A stretch of DNA of 64,000 bases from Phlebotomus papatasi (GCF_024763615.1 NC_077224.1:47006712-47070711); one strand, 5' to 3'. Numbered from the stretch's first letter, positions 21,213 to 32,399 are shown. Numbers and translations are program-made. Notes: generated by a model from the letters alone, not told the origin.

Positions 21213-23257
21213 GGGGAAGGTGTGGCTACTTTGAGCTGTGGGGCTATATTGTTATACGACTTTTTCGCATATTAGGTGAGATTCTTAACAATCTCACCTA
21301 CTATAATCCTAACAAAATTTCATGTCCTCCGATCGCGCTCAAACTTGGCCAAAATGTGTTTCGCCACTTCCTGATCACGAATATATGGGGGGCTAAGTTA
21401 CGTTCCCGGCCGGCCGGCCGGCCGTCCGGCCGTCCGGCCGCTCTTTGGAGCTTAATAGCTCCTAAACTAAAAAAGATATCGACTTGCGGTTTTCGGCAAA
21501 GGTTAAATATCGTATGAAAATTGCAACATGGTGCATTGACCCCCCACCCCCCACCCCTCCTTCCGCCATTTTGAAGACCCCCCTTTTTTTGTTTTCTCAA
21601 TAGCTCCGGCCCTATGGCATCGAGCGGGCTCAAATTTTAGTATGTTATAGCTGGGCCTTTGAGCTTTCCATCAATATCAAACTTAAGGTCTCCCGACCCC
21701 CCTGACCCGAGCTATAAGGGTCCAAAAAAATTTTCTTAAAATGGCCATAACTCCGGTTCTAATTATCAGAATTTAAAAAATGAGGGCTTTTTGGAAAGCT
21801 CTCGTGAAATGCCACTTCCCCTTCTAACATCGTAAGTTCATAAAACCACCGCTAGGGGCGCTATTATTAAAAAGAAAATTTTTAAATCTTATAAGTTAAA
21901 TAACTCAAAAATTCCATTGTGCATCGGGCTGAAATTTTAGTATGTTGTAGCCGTTGATTATACCTATCAAACAAAAAAAAACCTTAAGTCGATCCATAAC
22001 CCCTGACCCGAGCTATAAGGGGTCAAAGTTCGAATATTGACCGGACTCTATCTCCGGTTCTAATTAACATAGCGACCTAAATTTTACCTTTTTGGTTTCG
22101 TCTCGATGAGCACTTTCAGATGGAAGTTCAAAAAGTCACCACAGGTGGCGCTGTGATAGCGTCAAAATTCATCGAAATTCAAAGTCACTTTTCTCAAAAA
22201 CGGCATTGTGCAAGTTAATGAAATTTTAGTATGTTGTAGTCCAGTCTAGGACGTTTCCAAAATGGTGCGTATGTGCGCTGTGGTTTTAATAGAACCGGAG
22301 ATATGAGGGGTCAAATTTCACGAAATTCAAAAAATCATATCTCCGGCTCTATGTGACCGATTTTGATGATTGAGGGCTTAAACGAAAGATCTCACCAAAT
22401 GCTACAACTTTCTAGAATGTTTGAACTTCGTGGGACCAACACCAGGGGCGCCACAGTCGAAAAACCAATTTCAATATCACATAACCTCAATTATCTCGAC
22501 TGTCGCTGAACCGATTTTGATGATTACTTCGACATAATTGTAGAGCACATTTGTCTCTACATTTCGTCCATACATCATTTTCCACTCAGACCACGCTATC
22601 ACTCCGATTTTGCCGTTTACGTGTGAAAAAATTGATTTTTCCCATAATAACGCTTTGAAATCACTCAGATGCCAATTTGACTGCCTCTACTCCACCAAGA
22701 TACTTAAAATAGGGTTTCAAATGGAAAGTCCCACAAAATACAATAATTCTTTGATATAGTTGAAGTTCAACAAATGATTACTTGGGGAACTCTGGTTGAA
22801 AAAACGAGTCAAGAAACAAAAAACCTCGATTATCTTGGCTTCTGAATAATCGATGAGATCATGTTCTATGGGAAAATTATAAAGAACATTCTGGTCTACA
22901 TTTCACCCATATATCACTTTTCTGTCAGTTCATCCAAATCCTTGATATTTTGGTTTAAATACAAAATTTGTATAATTTCACGAATTTTATTCAAGATAAC
23001 TGAATGGCGTCTCCCAACTTCAGCTCTAAATCGAATTTGCATGCACTCCGAGTTAGCTCACGTTAAGAATCTCACCTACATAAGCCGGTTAGGATTATCT
23101 GTCCCTTTCTAAATGATGCTGGTTCTTACAATTATTTTATTTCGATCCACAATTATTTAGTCTATCCAAATTAGATCATGTTAGAACCCAGTTTCAATTA
23201 GAAATATGCGTAAAAATCATATAAAAATGTAGCCCCACAGCTCAAAGTAGCCTCACC
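21213..23257. mobile_element. TA-type MITE GGGGAAGGTGTGGCTAC, split by a larger insertion
   Basis: The left end GGGGAAGGTGTGGCTACTTTG, continuing GAGCTGTGGGGCT, is matched in reverse complement at 23229-23257 (TAGCCCCACAGCTCAAAG). The right terminus is degraded (CCTCACCAGTG). Between the arms sits the element at 21268-23107. Confidence 0.65.
21268..23107. mobile_element. Foldback-related element with internal 300-bp repeats
   Basis: The right 630 bp (22480-23107) is nearly the same as the right arm of the palindrome at 12642-14048, ending GGATTATCTGTCCCTTT. The left end has a small hairpin, GGTGAGATTCTTAACAATCT. Between them three units of about 290-300 bp start near 21593, 21900 and 22194. 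Each contains AAATTTTAGTATGTT, a CTCCGGTTCT or CTCCGGCTCT phrase, and a GGGGCGC or GTGGCGC phrase. A G/C-rich run of CCGGCCGGCCGGCC-type repeats is at 21408-21440. No coding frame is convincing. Confidence 0.6.
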
Positions 23258-25688
23258 AGTGAAATTAGTATAATTTTGTATTTTTACTAGGTACGTATTC
23301 ACAATTTAAACGTAGTACAATAACTGCCTTCACTATAGGTGCACACTTGTATTCATGGAAATCCATATTGCTAATTTAAATGTCCAAATAAATCACTTAA
23401 TTTTTTTGATATCTAATTCTTAATATTCCAAAAAATTATTGTAAAAATTATCTTTAATACGCTGTTTTCAGTAATTGGCAATGAACAGCAATATCCAGAA
23501 TTATTGAAAAACAATAAAAAAGGCTAGTCTGTGTATAATTTATTAACATGCAGAAATACTCATGACTTTAACATTTTCAACTTAGAATAATTCAAGTTTT
23601 GCTATATGTTAATTTTAAGAAAACGTTTTTAAAAGTATATTTAACGTTAATTCTAACAAGGTAAAGTATAATGAAAAATAAATTAGGGAATCCCTACCAA
23701 TTAGTGCTCAAAGTTTTATACTAAAAACTCACGGCTTTAGACCACACAGTTCTAAAAAAATATCCAAAATTCAACCAAGAGTATTAACATTTTTTTAATC
23801 TCTCTGTTTACATCATCGTCTAGAAAAAAAGTAAATACTTAAAAGAAGAAAGTCATTTTGAATATAAATCATAATATATTTGGCCTCAAAAGATGCGAAA
23901 ATCCAGTTTATCATAAAAGTGTCACGCTTCTAAAAAATAGAGTTCGTTTTATGTTAAAAATGATATTTATGAATACAAAAAAGTTTATAATAAAAAATAT
24001 ATGTACATATTTTCTAATTAAAACTGAAAAACAAAAGAATCATATATAATTATTGTAGATTTCTGCTTTAGACTACTTTAGTCGTTGTGTCAAAAATAGG
24101 AATTTCAGAACTGGAGTCGTAAATATTATATAAAAATAATTATTTATATTTTTAAATTTTCTATGTCTTCATATTTTCCATTTCTTTTTAATTCTTCATT
24201 TTTTTCTGAAAGTAATAGGATAAATTAATATCCTGTAATTTAGTTTTAGTCATTCCCGATAGTTTTCAGTAGCTAAACCATTTCAAAGAATCGACTACTA
24301 TTAACACTCATTACCCCCGGATATCTTCTAACTGAAAATCGTAATTTGAAATTTAAATTTTAGGAATGCATTTTAATTAAGTTTCCTCCATTGCAACAGA
24401 TGGCATTAGTTGAACGATATTTGAACATTCTTACGAGAATTTTGATGAGGAATTGACGATAATTGCGATCAAAAACGACATAAATTGAGTTTTCAAGGAC
24501 AAGCTTTAATTACGCTATTATGCTATTCAGCACTTTTCTTACTGTAATTTAATGAAAAGTGCAAGAATCATTTCATTTTTGAGACTTCCACTTCCGCAGT
24601 ACTTTCACATCAGTGTACACCACTTCCAAGCTAATATCTACCCATTGGCTGAAAATGAAGTACTTGGAAGTCTTTGGAAGTAGAAGTGTCCGAAAATAAA
24701 GTATTCTCGTTTAATTTCGAATTTTACAGACTATACGCTACTTTTAGCTCAGATTTTAAATTCGAGTGGCAAAAATACGTAAGGAACGAAAATGTGCCTT
24801 TGTAGTATTTAATGTTAGTCGAATTTTGGAAAGATCTAAATGATGGACTATCACAAAAAAAAGCATTATGGGTGTTTATTTACATCAAGTTTAAATGACT
24901 GAAAATTGCCTTGGAAAATTTCGATATAGGGATTTATTCTTGAAAACATCAACTTTATCTTAAACGGTCTCTTAACGGCAATACTGTGGGTATTCGAGTG
25001 GAAGACAATTTATAAATAACATTTGAAGAAATTATTAAAATTTTAGAAAACAATAATTCGATCGCATTTCGCTATTTAGAAAAGCTTGGATGTAATTAAA
25101 AACTTGATACATTGGGTGCCACATCTTTTCACTGAAAAGAATAAGAGGAACTGTAGGAACTGTATTACGGGTTATTACGATACTTTTTGGTGGTAACTTT
25201 AATCAAAGACTTCTCTATCTAATACCGGAGTAGAGCATTTGTCAGACCCTGTGGTATGGTTGAACGGGTATGAAGTCTTTGGGATTAACGGGAGTGAAGT
25301 AAGAGCGTGGTGGTGCATGATGCTCTGAAAATAACCCTCCACTTTCACTGATCTGACCGCTATCCTGTCGGATGAACTATTTTTCAGAGTAACTTAAGTA
25401 ACTTTTTCAAATGCGACAAGAAACTTTTAGCCGATAAAAAATGATCAACTTTTAGAAAGGAATTATTTTTGATACGATTTTAAGTAATTTTTTTTTGAAA
25501 TACATAAACAATATTTATGGATTACAGGCAACTCATTTGCAAAAAGAAAAATTTTAAAAAGAATTTTTTTTATCATTTTTCCACCTGATATCTCGAATAT
25601 AACTTTGTCTAGAAATTTTTGGCCGATACTGTACTTCTGAACTCTGAAGTGCTAAATTAGTTGTTGCACTCGTACTTCTGGTCTCTTA
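23258..25688. other. Non-coding interior of the composite element
   Basis: A/T-rich sequence with no gene. At 24590-24700 there is an internal patch (GTGTACACCACTTCC, TAATATCTACCCATTGG) that resembles the composite element's own ends in reverse complement. The short frame at 23858-24049 is spurious. Confidence 0.45.
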
Positions 25689-27782
25689 AGCTGTCTATAC
25701 ATTAGGAGAAAATTTCATCAATATTTGCAATAAATATTTAATATTGATGAAAATTGCCTACACATTAGCAAAACATATGGACATGAATTTGGATTATTGA
25801 AGAAAATTTGTCTAATGTGGAGGCAATTTCTTCAATATTCGTTTCAATATGGATGACTTTTCTTCCATATTGTCTTTCAATATTGTTTACCCCTACACAT
25901 TGAGACAAATATCATCAATATTATTCTTCCATAATATTATTGAAGTGGAATATGGAAGAAATGGTCGATATCAAGTTCATTAGATATTTTCTTCAATATA
26001 TTAATTTTCGTTTTCACGCAAATTCGAATATTTTGTGTTGTAGAATATTCAAAAAATGTTATTTGTCGATTTTGGTGCAAGTTCAAAAAGAAAAAAAGTG
26101 TGTTTCAGGGAATGTGACTTCCTAGTGGAATTTACCCCAGTTTTGGTGAAAGTTTTTGTTCAGATATAAATTGGGGGTAAATTGAGCATCTGGACATGGA
26201 TTGAGGCTTCTGAGACAAAGCAGATCTCAATCCCAGCATCCAGCTGGAGAACAGATCAAGGTAAAGAATTGAATTGGGATGGAAGTGAGACATTCTATTG
26301 CATTAGCAGGTCCCGTGAGTTTTTTAGTTGGAACGCAACCCGTGGATCTCTTCAATATAAACCTGAACACTGGCTGACAGACAAGGAAAATATCAAGGAA
26401 TAGATAAGGCGCGAGATCTTATCAAGCAAAGAGACTGGGAGCCACAGTTGAAGTGACACAATATTGGAAAAAAGAAAGAGATTTTTGTTTATTTTTTTGT
26501 TAATTTTATTTTTTAATAAAAAAATTTTAAATAAAAACGTCTTCACAATTTTATACATACAATAATTTTTTGTTTCTCTGAGATTTTTCTGTACTTCTGG
26601 AGCAGAGTCGTATCCATAATCTGTCTGCAACTCCCTTCTGTGAATCTCAGGAAGAGCTTCTGAGTGTATCCATGAACCTTTGGGCAGCAGAAGCACTTAC
26701 AAGTCAGAACAGTCCCTGCTTGTGAATATATATAATCCAACAGTCGGATATGAGGGTCCCTCAACTTCTAAATGAAGAGAATGTTTATTGGATGTGGAAC
26801 TAAAGACATCCGGATGTATTTAAACCACCAACTGTTGGGTCCTGCATCCCACTGGCACTTTCTACAGTGTTATCAGAGACAACTTCGCAGTCTTTGCATC
26901 ATCAGGGTGATCAAGGATAACTTCTCAGCCGAGGCTGGACTCACAGCAGCCACATGTCCCTCAGCTGCCTCATCAGGGAAAAACTTCGCGTTTTTTCATC
27001 ATCAGGACGATGTGGGCTAACTTCTCAGCCGACACTGGACTCGCAGCATCCACCCGTCCGGCTCCGGCAGCTGGTGTCAGATTGTTACAATCTTCGGTTT
27101 TCAGCACTTCAATACCTCCATCAAGGAAACTGAGCACAGCTAGCAAATCCCTCAGTCAGCAATTCAAACTGCTGCACCACTTCTCTAGAACGACAAACAC
27201 ATCGCACTGATGCTTTTCACTCTTGTGAATTACAGAATTTTCCTGCTGCTGTACACTTTTCAGAAATTTATTTTGAGCAAAGTTTGAGGTTATGTTTTAT
27301 GTCTCGAAGTTCTGAAAAACTTTATTGTCGTCCGGATATGTGTCGGATCATTTTGGAAATTGGAATATGGTATTAAATAACTCTACAGTGATGCACAAGA
27401 GGTTTACTACCAATAATTAAAAAAAAACGAGTGAAAACTTCTAGTAAAACTTGGTTGAATCCCACTACAAAAAACATCTCTCGAAAACACTTCTCCTTCG
27501 CACTTTTGGACAATTTTCCACTAATATTCACTAAACACTATCTCAATGAACTTCAACAAACACTTTCCACGCTTTTCCAGCAGCCAAATAATAAATTTTC
27601 ACGAAAAATAATCTCAAGCCGCAAGAAAACTTGAGAGATGACACGAACTGTCAATATTGAAACGTATTTAGTTCCTGTGTGGAGGCATTTTCTTCAATAA
27701 TTCTCTTCAATAATTGAAGCTTTTTATCAATAGTATTATTGAAGGGCCACTCATCCATATTTTTCCTAGTGTATAGACAGCT
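25689..27782. mobile_element. 2.1 kb TTA-flanked element, PIF/Harbinger-like, no transposase seen
   Basis: Ends AGCTGTCTATACATTAGGA and, in reverse complement, AGCTGTCTATACACTAGGA, with TTA at 25686-25688 and 27783-27785. Subterminal zones on both sides are rich in TTCTTCAATATT/AATATTGAAGAA and fold on themselves. The central 26180-27240 is more G/C-rich than the flanks and looks partly coding-derived, with a 108-bp tandem duplication, but no frame resembles a transposase. A 3-bp TTA duplication is characteristic of PIF/Harbinger. Smaller relatives with TCTACACATTAG-like ends are at 27876-27985 and 29928-30145. Confidence 0.7.
26878..27065. repeat. Tandem duplication of about 108 bp in the 2.1 kb element
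   Basis: ACTTCGCAGTCTTTGCATCATCAGG to CCGAGGCTGGACTCACAGCA is followed by a second version, ACTTCGCGTTTTTTCATCATCAGG to CCGACACTGGACTCGCAGCA. On the minus strand both versions read in one frame as SPxSAEKLxxIxLMM, suggesting decayed coding sequence. The protein family is not recognised. Confidence 0.55.
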
Positions 27783-27875
27783 TTACAGACTTTCCAAAAC
27801 AGTTTCAATAAATTAGAAACGACAATGACTTTTTTTAAAGACTTTTGTTCCAGAAGTAGTTTCATTGGTCTGTTA

Positions 27876-27985
27876 TGGCTTCTGCACATTAGAGAAATTT
27901 ATGTCCATATTGAAGAAAATTGCCTATGCTTGTGTAGGAAGAACTCTACAATATGGACATATTTTTCTCTAGTGTGTAGAGGTCA
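27876..27985. mobile_element. 110-bp MITE, TTA-flanked
   Basis: Left TGGCTTCTGCACATTAGAG and right CTCTAGTGTGTAGAGGTCA form inverted ends, with TTA at 27873-27875 and 27986-27988. ATGTCCATATTG and CAATATGGACAT pair internally. It belongs with the Harbinger-like element next to it. Confidence 0.75.
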
Positions 27986-28366
27986 TTAGAAAATCCATGG
28001 AAGGAAATTCGGTTGGTCGTAAAATACAGATAATATTAAAATATCGTTAGTATGCAAGAATATCTGCTGTTAGAAATTCAAATTATAAATAAAAAATATT
28101 AAAATAAAATCACATATAAAAATAAAAATCTTGACAATTTTTAAGTTTTTTTAAGAAGATTTTTTCATAATATTAAACAAACTATTGATTCCTAAGTATG
28201 AGAAGTGCATGAAGTGCAAGAAGTGCAAGAAGTGCTGGAAGTATTGCAGCATTTTCGGGAGTCTTCCGAAATGCTGGAAGTGTAAAGGGCTCCTTCATAC
28301 AAATTGTGGAAGTGTCTGGAAGTGTTGTACACATTTTCGTCCTAATATCTCCCCCTTGGGTATTTG

Positions 28367-29502
28367 ACACAAAAATTTCTTTAAATATTCCCTTCAAATC
28401 CTACAATTAAACAAAATTGACTTATTTAAAAGATCTGCTAACATTTTAATTTGATAAACAACATGCTTCATTATATCTCTCACGACTCTGTTACATGTTT
28501 GAGGCGGAGAAGTAAATTGGTAGAAGATAAAAGAAGAACCATGGAGACCTGTCTCAATCTAATTTTTAATGAATATCTAATATAATATGAATTAAAAATG
28601 CAAATAGCCTCTATCCAATTCTGAAATTAAATTAATAAACTTTTGAAATATAGCGATGGGCGGTTCTCTGTTAAACGTTAATTTATTAGGAGGCTCACAT
28701 TGCCTCCAAAAGTGAGATGATGTGAGGGAGAAGCTAAACAAAAAAAGAAACCGTGTGGAAGATTCAAGAATAACACCAAAAAAAGTCCAATAAAATTATT
28801 TTGAAGCAGATCGTAGATGAAGCTCTTCCCCAAAAAATTTAATTTAGGACATCCAAATGAGACCAAAGAAAAAAAAGCAATACAAGAAATTAAGATCATC
28901 GTAAATTGATGCGCTCTAATGATTATCAAAATATTTAATAAATACCCATCAATATTTTTTCTGGTTCTTTGCACTTTGAAACATCCAATCAGCAATTGTC
29001 TCTTCAAGTTCCTCTCCATAAATTGATATATTTTTACGTAGATTGATTTGTGAACCTTTTATGGGGATAACAACATAAATATCACGATCTTGGCGCAAAA
29101 AAAAAGATCAGCAAGGGAAGGGGTGAATTAAAGAGAGAACACTGCGTATGACTATAAATTGTCTCCAATGGCTTTTATGCTGAATTTATTAATGATTTTT
29201 ATGATTTTACCTTCGAAGAATTAATGACATATTTTGCCTCTATTTGTTCAGCACAGTTTTTTTAATGCAAAAACCGATAAAATTTAATTTTTCCCCACCT
29301 CCATATCCACTATAATTTAATAATTTTACCTCTCTTTTCATCGCACAACACTTGCAAATTAAATTCTACACTCATTTTAATAATTCTTAATTTTATTGAC
29401 ACCTCCAGGAGTTAGGCACCAAAAGAAAGATTGACTTTGAGTTCAAAAGTGCGGCTACACCGAGGTGTTGTTTTTTTTTTTTTTAAATAACTTAATGTTG
29501 TA
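28367..29502. other. No gene seen
   Basis: A/T-rich, non-repetitive as far as I can tell. The minus-strand frame at 28678-29019 (113 codons) is rich in Phe/Leu/Ile, has no recognisable motif and is probably chance. Confidence 0.4.
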
Positions 29503-29909
29503 GGGTAATTGTACCAAATTCCGGCCAGTTTGCAATTTCGGCCACTTCTTTTATTCCTCAAATTTCTATGAATTTCTATAAAGGTTATACAATGGAAACA
29601 AAATAACAAAAACTGTCGTTTGGACGAGCGATATTATGTGAAACAGACTTTGGAAGAATTCCGGAAGGGCAAGGAACTATGAGAATCAAGGTGGGCGAAA
29701 TATGCCACCAAAGCTATGTCTATATTTTAATTAATTTTAAAAAGTATTAAAAATGATTAAGGAGAAAACCAAAACGATAAACTATCTACAAGGTTCCAAA
29801 AGCTCCTTAAAAAGAAGCTGCAAAAAATCAATCTTGAAAAAAAACAACATTTGATACTCAAGACTTTGGCGCTTGCATGTAACTGTGCCAAAATTTCGTA
29901 CAGTTACCC
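29503..29909 (+). mobile_element. MITE, GGGTAAGTGTGCC family, copy with divergent ends
   Basis: GGGTAATTGTACCAAATTCC at the left and TTTCGTACAGTTACCC at the right, TA-flanked. The interior contains GGCAAGGAACTATGAGAATC and GACTTTGGCGCTTGCATGTA, as in the other copies. Its right third forms the left arm of the palindrome at 29766-30305. Confidence 0.8.
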
Positions 29910-29927
29910 TATAACCGTTCTTACTTA

Positions 29928-30145
29928 TGGCCTCTACACATTAAGAGCAATTTTTTTAAAATGCTTTTTTAAAGAAAATTTACCCTATCCTTGCAGGCAG
30001 AAATTTCAGATTTTTTTTAAAAAGGCAAAGTTTCGTCAAAAATTGCCTTTTTTAAATAATTCTGACATTTCTGCCTACAAGGATAGAGAAAATTTTCTTT
30101 AAAAAGGCATTTTTTAAAGAAATTGCTCCTAATGTGTAGAGGCCA
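29928..30145. mobile_element. MITE at the centre of the palindrome
   Basis: TGGCCTCTACACATTAAGAG at the left and CTAATGTGTAGAGGCCA at the right. CAGAAATTTCAGA and TCTGACATTTCTG pair further in. It is flanked by TTA on the left and TAA on the right, so the flanks are inverted rather than direct, as expected if the right flank arose by inverted duplication. Confidence 0.7.
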
Positions 30146-30163
30146 TAAGTAAAAACGGTTATA

Positions 30164-30305
30164 GGGTAACTGTACGAAATTTTGGCACAGTTACATGTAA
30201 GCGCCAAAGTCTTAAGTTTGAAGTGTTGTTTTTTTCAAGATTGTTTTTTGCAGCGTCTCTTTAAGGAGCTTTTGGAACCTTGCAGATAGTTTATCGTTTT
30301 GGTTT
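30164..30305 (-). mobile_element. Partial inverted copy of the GGGTAAGTGTGCC MITE
   Basis: Starts GGGTAACTGTACGAAATTTT and continues through GCGCCAAAGTCTTAAG to TTTATCGTTTTGG, then loses similarity. It mirrors 29766-29909. Confidence 0.75.
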
Positions 30306-30581
30306 CGTCAAATTATTTACTTCCAGTCTGTAGACACTATTAGACAGTAAATCATTTGGTGAGCAAAATAATTATGTTGGCCAGTAAAAAAACCTAAAGG
30401 ATCAATAAAATACCTTTTAATGCAAAATAAATGAAAAATCACTTTATAATGGTTGAGACAAGCGCCCATAAAGTCTCATAACTTTACCACTTTTCCTTAT
30501 AAAAATTTTGTAGATATTGCATCACGACTTAAGCATATTTGCTCGTAGTTCTTGTATTATTTCGGCGATCATTATGAAATA

Positions 30582-31138
30582 CAGTGGCGGCCAAAATAAT
30601 AGAACCATTTTGCAAAGCTTATATTTTTTTAACTTTTGCATTTTTTCCCAATTTGATTATATAATTCTGAAGTTGAAATCTTCAAATGATTAGAAGTGTA
30701 GAATAAGGGTTGTTTTGGCCGCTAGAGGGCTATTTTACACAGAATACGTCAATAATGAAATTTAGTTCAGCCAAAAAAAAATAGAAAACTGTCATTTATG
30801 GTTTCTAAATATGGCTTTATTTAAACTTATTCGATTTATAGACCACATTCTTTAATTTAAATGAAAGTGGTCCTGTTGTATTGTTCAATTACATGCACAT
30901 GTTCAAACTACATACATTAGCCACCCCAATCACCCGATTGTAACCCCATTGAAATTTTCTGTAATTTTCTCGATCGAGAGAAGGCGCCGATATCAGTTCC
31001 AATCTTGATGGAAACACTTCAGGATATGTGGGCAGAGTTCCTTCAGACATTTTGGAGAAATTGATCAACAGGATGCCCCAAATCTGTCCTAAATCGCTTA
31101 TCAAAGCTAAAGGAGGATTCTTCCAGGAGAACCAAATT
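30582..31138 (+). pseudogene. Decayed Tc1-like transposon with transposase C-terminus
   Basis: CAGTGGCGGCCAAAATAATA after a TA dinucleotide looks like the 5' end of a Tc1-type element. At about 30918-31135 the plus strand reads stop-PPQSPDCNPIE, then METLQDMWAEFL, a frameshift, and EKLINRMPQICPKSLIKAKG. This is the typical end of Tc1 transposases (SPDLNPIE with the last catalytic Glu, then the IKAKGG tail). The Trp normally before PPQSPD is a TAG stop. The N-terminal DNA-binding and first DDE parts and the 3' terminus are missing. Confidence 0.75.
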
Positions 31139-31139
31139 T

Positions 31140-31859
31140 GATGATTTTATTCATGTTTTTTAAATAAAATAATGAAGTAAAAGAAATGAAAATGCGACAA
31201 TAATAAGAAGTAATTTGAAAAATAATAATAAAAATATATAAAAAAGTAGAATTTGGGCTAGAAATTTTAATATTTAAAGAAGAAACCCCTTTCAGAACAG
31301 ATCACACCGGAAACCAACCACAATCCGTACCAAAAATATTCCCTCGGCATAATTTTCAGTTTTTCTGACTCTTAATAATATTTAATAATAGTATTTAGCT
31401 TATATTTAATGATTATTAAAAGATTAGATCAGTTTTAGTGTGAGGCTACTTTTTATATAAGATCATTTTTGTCCAAAAAGCTCATTTTTGACTGATCCTC
31501 AAATTATAAATTTTTTAGCGTATGTATTCTCTCATATTTTGTTTAAAACTGTTCTTAGGTTTATATATGAAACTATTTCAGTCAATAGAACTGGATATTA
31601 CAGCGTTTTCCCGGTCCAAATCACGTGTATTTAAGCTTACGAAGGGTGTATTTAATGTTTTGAACGTTACTGTATCTAATAAATCTACAAGAAATTAAAG
31701 TTTCAAAAAATTTTTTCTTCTTTTTTAATGTTATATAGACTTCATTTTTAAAGCATTATTATTGGATACAATCTTAACGTGCACACGCTTTAGTCCTCTA
31801 ATTTATCGCTGGATTACTAAAAAAAAACTGTTTTTTTCGCCAGTTTTGTAACCACGTGT
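31140..31859. other. No gene seen
   Basis: A/T-rich sequence downstream of the Tc1-like relic, with no recognised feature. Confidence 0.4.
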
Positions 31860-31867
31860 AGTTCACG

Positions 31868-32003
31868 TGTTAATTATAGCTTTTAAAGATTTTTCTTGTT
31901 GTCTTTTACATATTATTATAATTTATTTTTATATTTTAATATTTATTTTTATTTATTTTTTATTAAAAGGCAACAATAAGAATCTTTAAAAGCTATAATT
32001 AAG
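31868..32003. repeat. Hairpin-forming inverted repeat
   Basis: GTTAATTATAGCTTTTAAAG is mirrored by CTTTAAAAGCTATAATTAA, with A/T-only sequence between. It is MITE-like and has no gene. Confidence 0.65.
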
Positions 32004-32225
32004 GAATATATCAATAATTCAAAGAGCAGAGCCCCAAAGCCCATGCTCTGTAAAATCCCAGACCAATTGACAAAGCAAGAAAATTCTAGATTTAACCATT
32101 ACTGAGGAAGGCTTGGAATGCGAGCCGAAAGCTTTGGGAAGAATCGTTTTTTTTTTCTAAGCTACCCCATCCCCCAACGCTCACTGGTTCCCTATTATTT
32201 TTTTTTTTAGCATTTTGCTGTTCTC

Positions 32226-32364
32226 AAGTGCTGCTGCATTATCGACTTTTCTTTGTGTTGGTTCCTGTCACGGCTGTTTGGTGCTTTTGAACACGACGAG
32301 AACTGGATAAAACAGACGAAAATGAAGCCAACACGAAGAAAAGTCGGTAATGCAGCAGCACTTT
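32226..32364. repeat. Hairpin-forming inverted repeat, G/C-balanced arms
   Basis: AAGTGCTGCTGCATTATCGA and CTTTTCTTTGTGTTGG at the left are matched by CCAACACGAAGAAAAG and TCGGTAATGCAGCAGCACTT at the right. The arms are about 37-40 bp. It could be a MITE or a hairpin RNA source, and sequence alone does not decide. Confidence 0.65.
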
Positions 32365-32399
32365 AGTTTCCTATTTTCCTCTCATCGAATGTATTATTT

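Larger units (their letters stand above)
20468..28358. mobile_element. Composite 7.9 kb inverted-repeat element with near-matching 8-bp flanks
   Basis: Left end CAAGGGGGAGATATTAGG (20468-20485) and right end CCTAATATCTCCCCCTTG (28341-28358) are exact reverse complements. The flanks GGTATTTA (20460-20467) and GGTATTTG (28359-28366) agree at 7 of 8 bases. A second, longer left copy of the end starts at 20512 and is homologous in reverse complement to the right end for at least 70 bp, including GTGTACA and CACTTCCAG. Subterminal regions at both sides and at 24590-24700 are rich in CACTTCC/GGAAGTG. No transposase of its own is visible. Three other elements are nested inside (from 21213, 25689 and 27876). 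An 8-bp duplication would suit hAT, MULE, P or Merlin groups. The class is undetermined. Confidence 0.6.
29766..30305. repeat. 540-bp palindrome spanning two MITE types
   Basis: The left arm (29766-29927) and right arm (30146-30305) are reverse complements: AAAACCAAAACGATAAACTA against TAGTTTATCGTTTTGGTTT, and ACTTTGGCGCTTGCATGTAA against TTACATGTAAGCGCCAAAGT. The centre is itself an inverted-repeat MITE. The whole could extrude as one long hairpin. Confidence 0.8.

Noticed and set aside
21408..21440. CpG island or promoter suggested by the CCGGCCGGCCGG run
   Set aside because: It is a short simple repeat inside a transposable element, with no gene nearby.
26182..27210. Several short frames in the 2.1 kb TTA-flanked element considered as a transposase
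   Set aside because: None shows DDE, MADF or zinc-finger signatures, and they are on different frames and strands.
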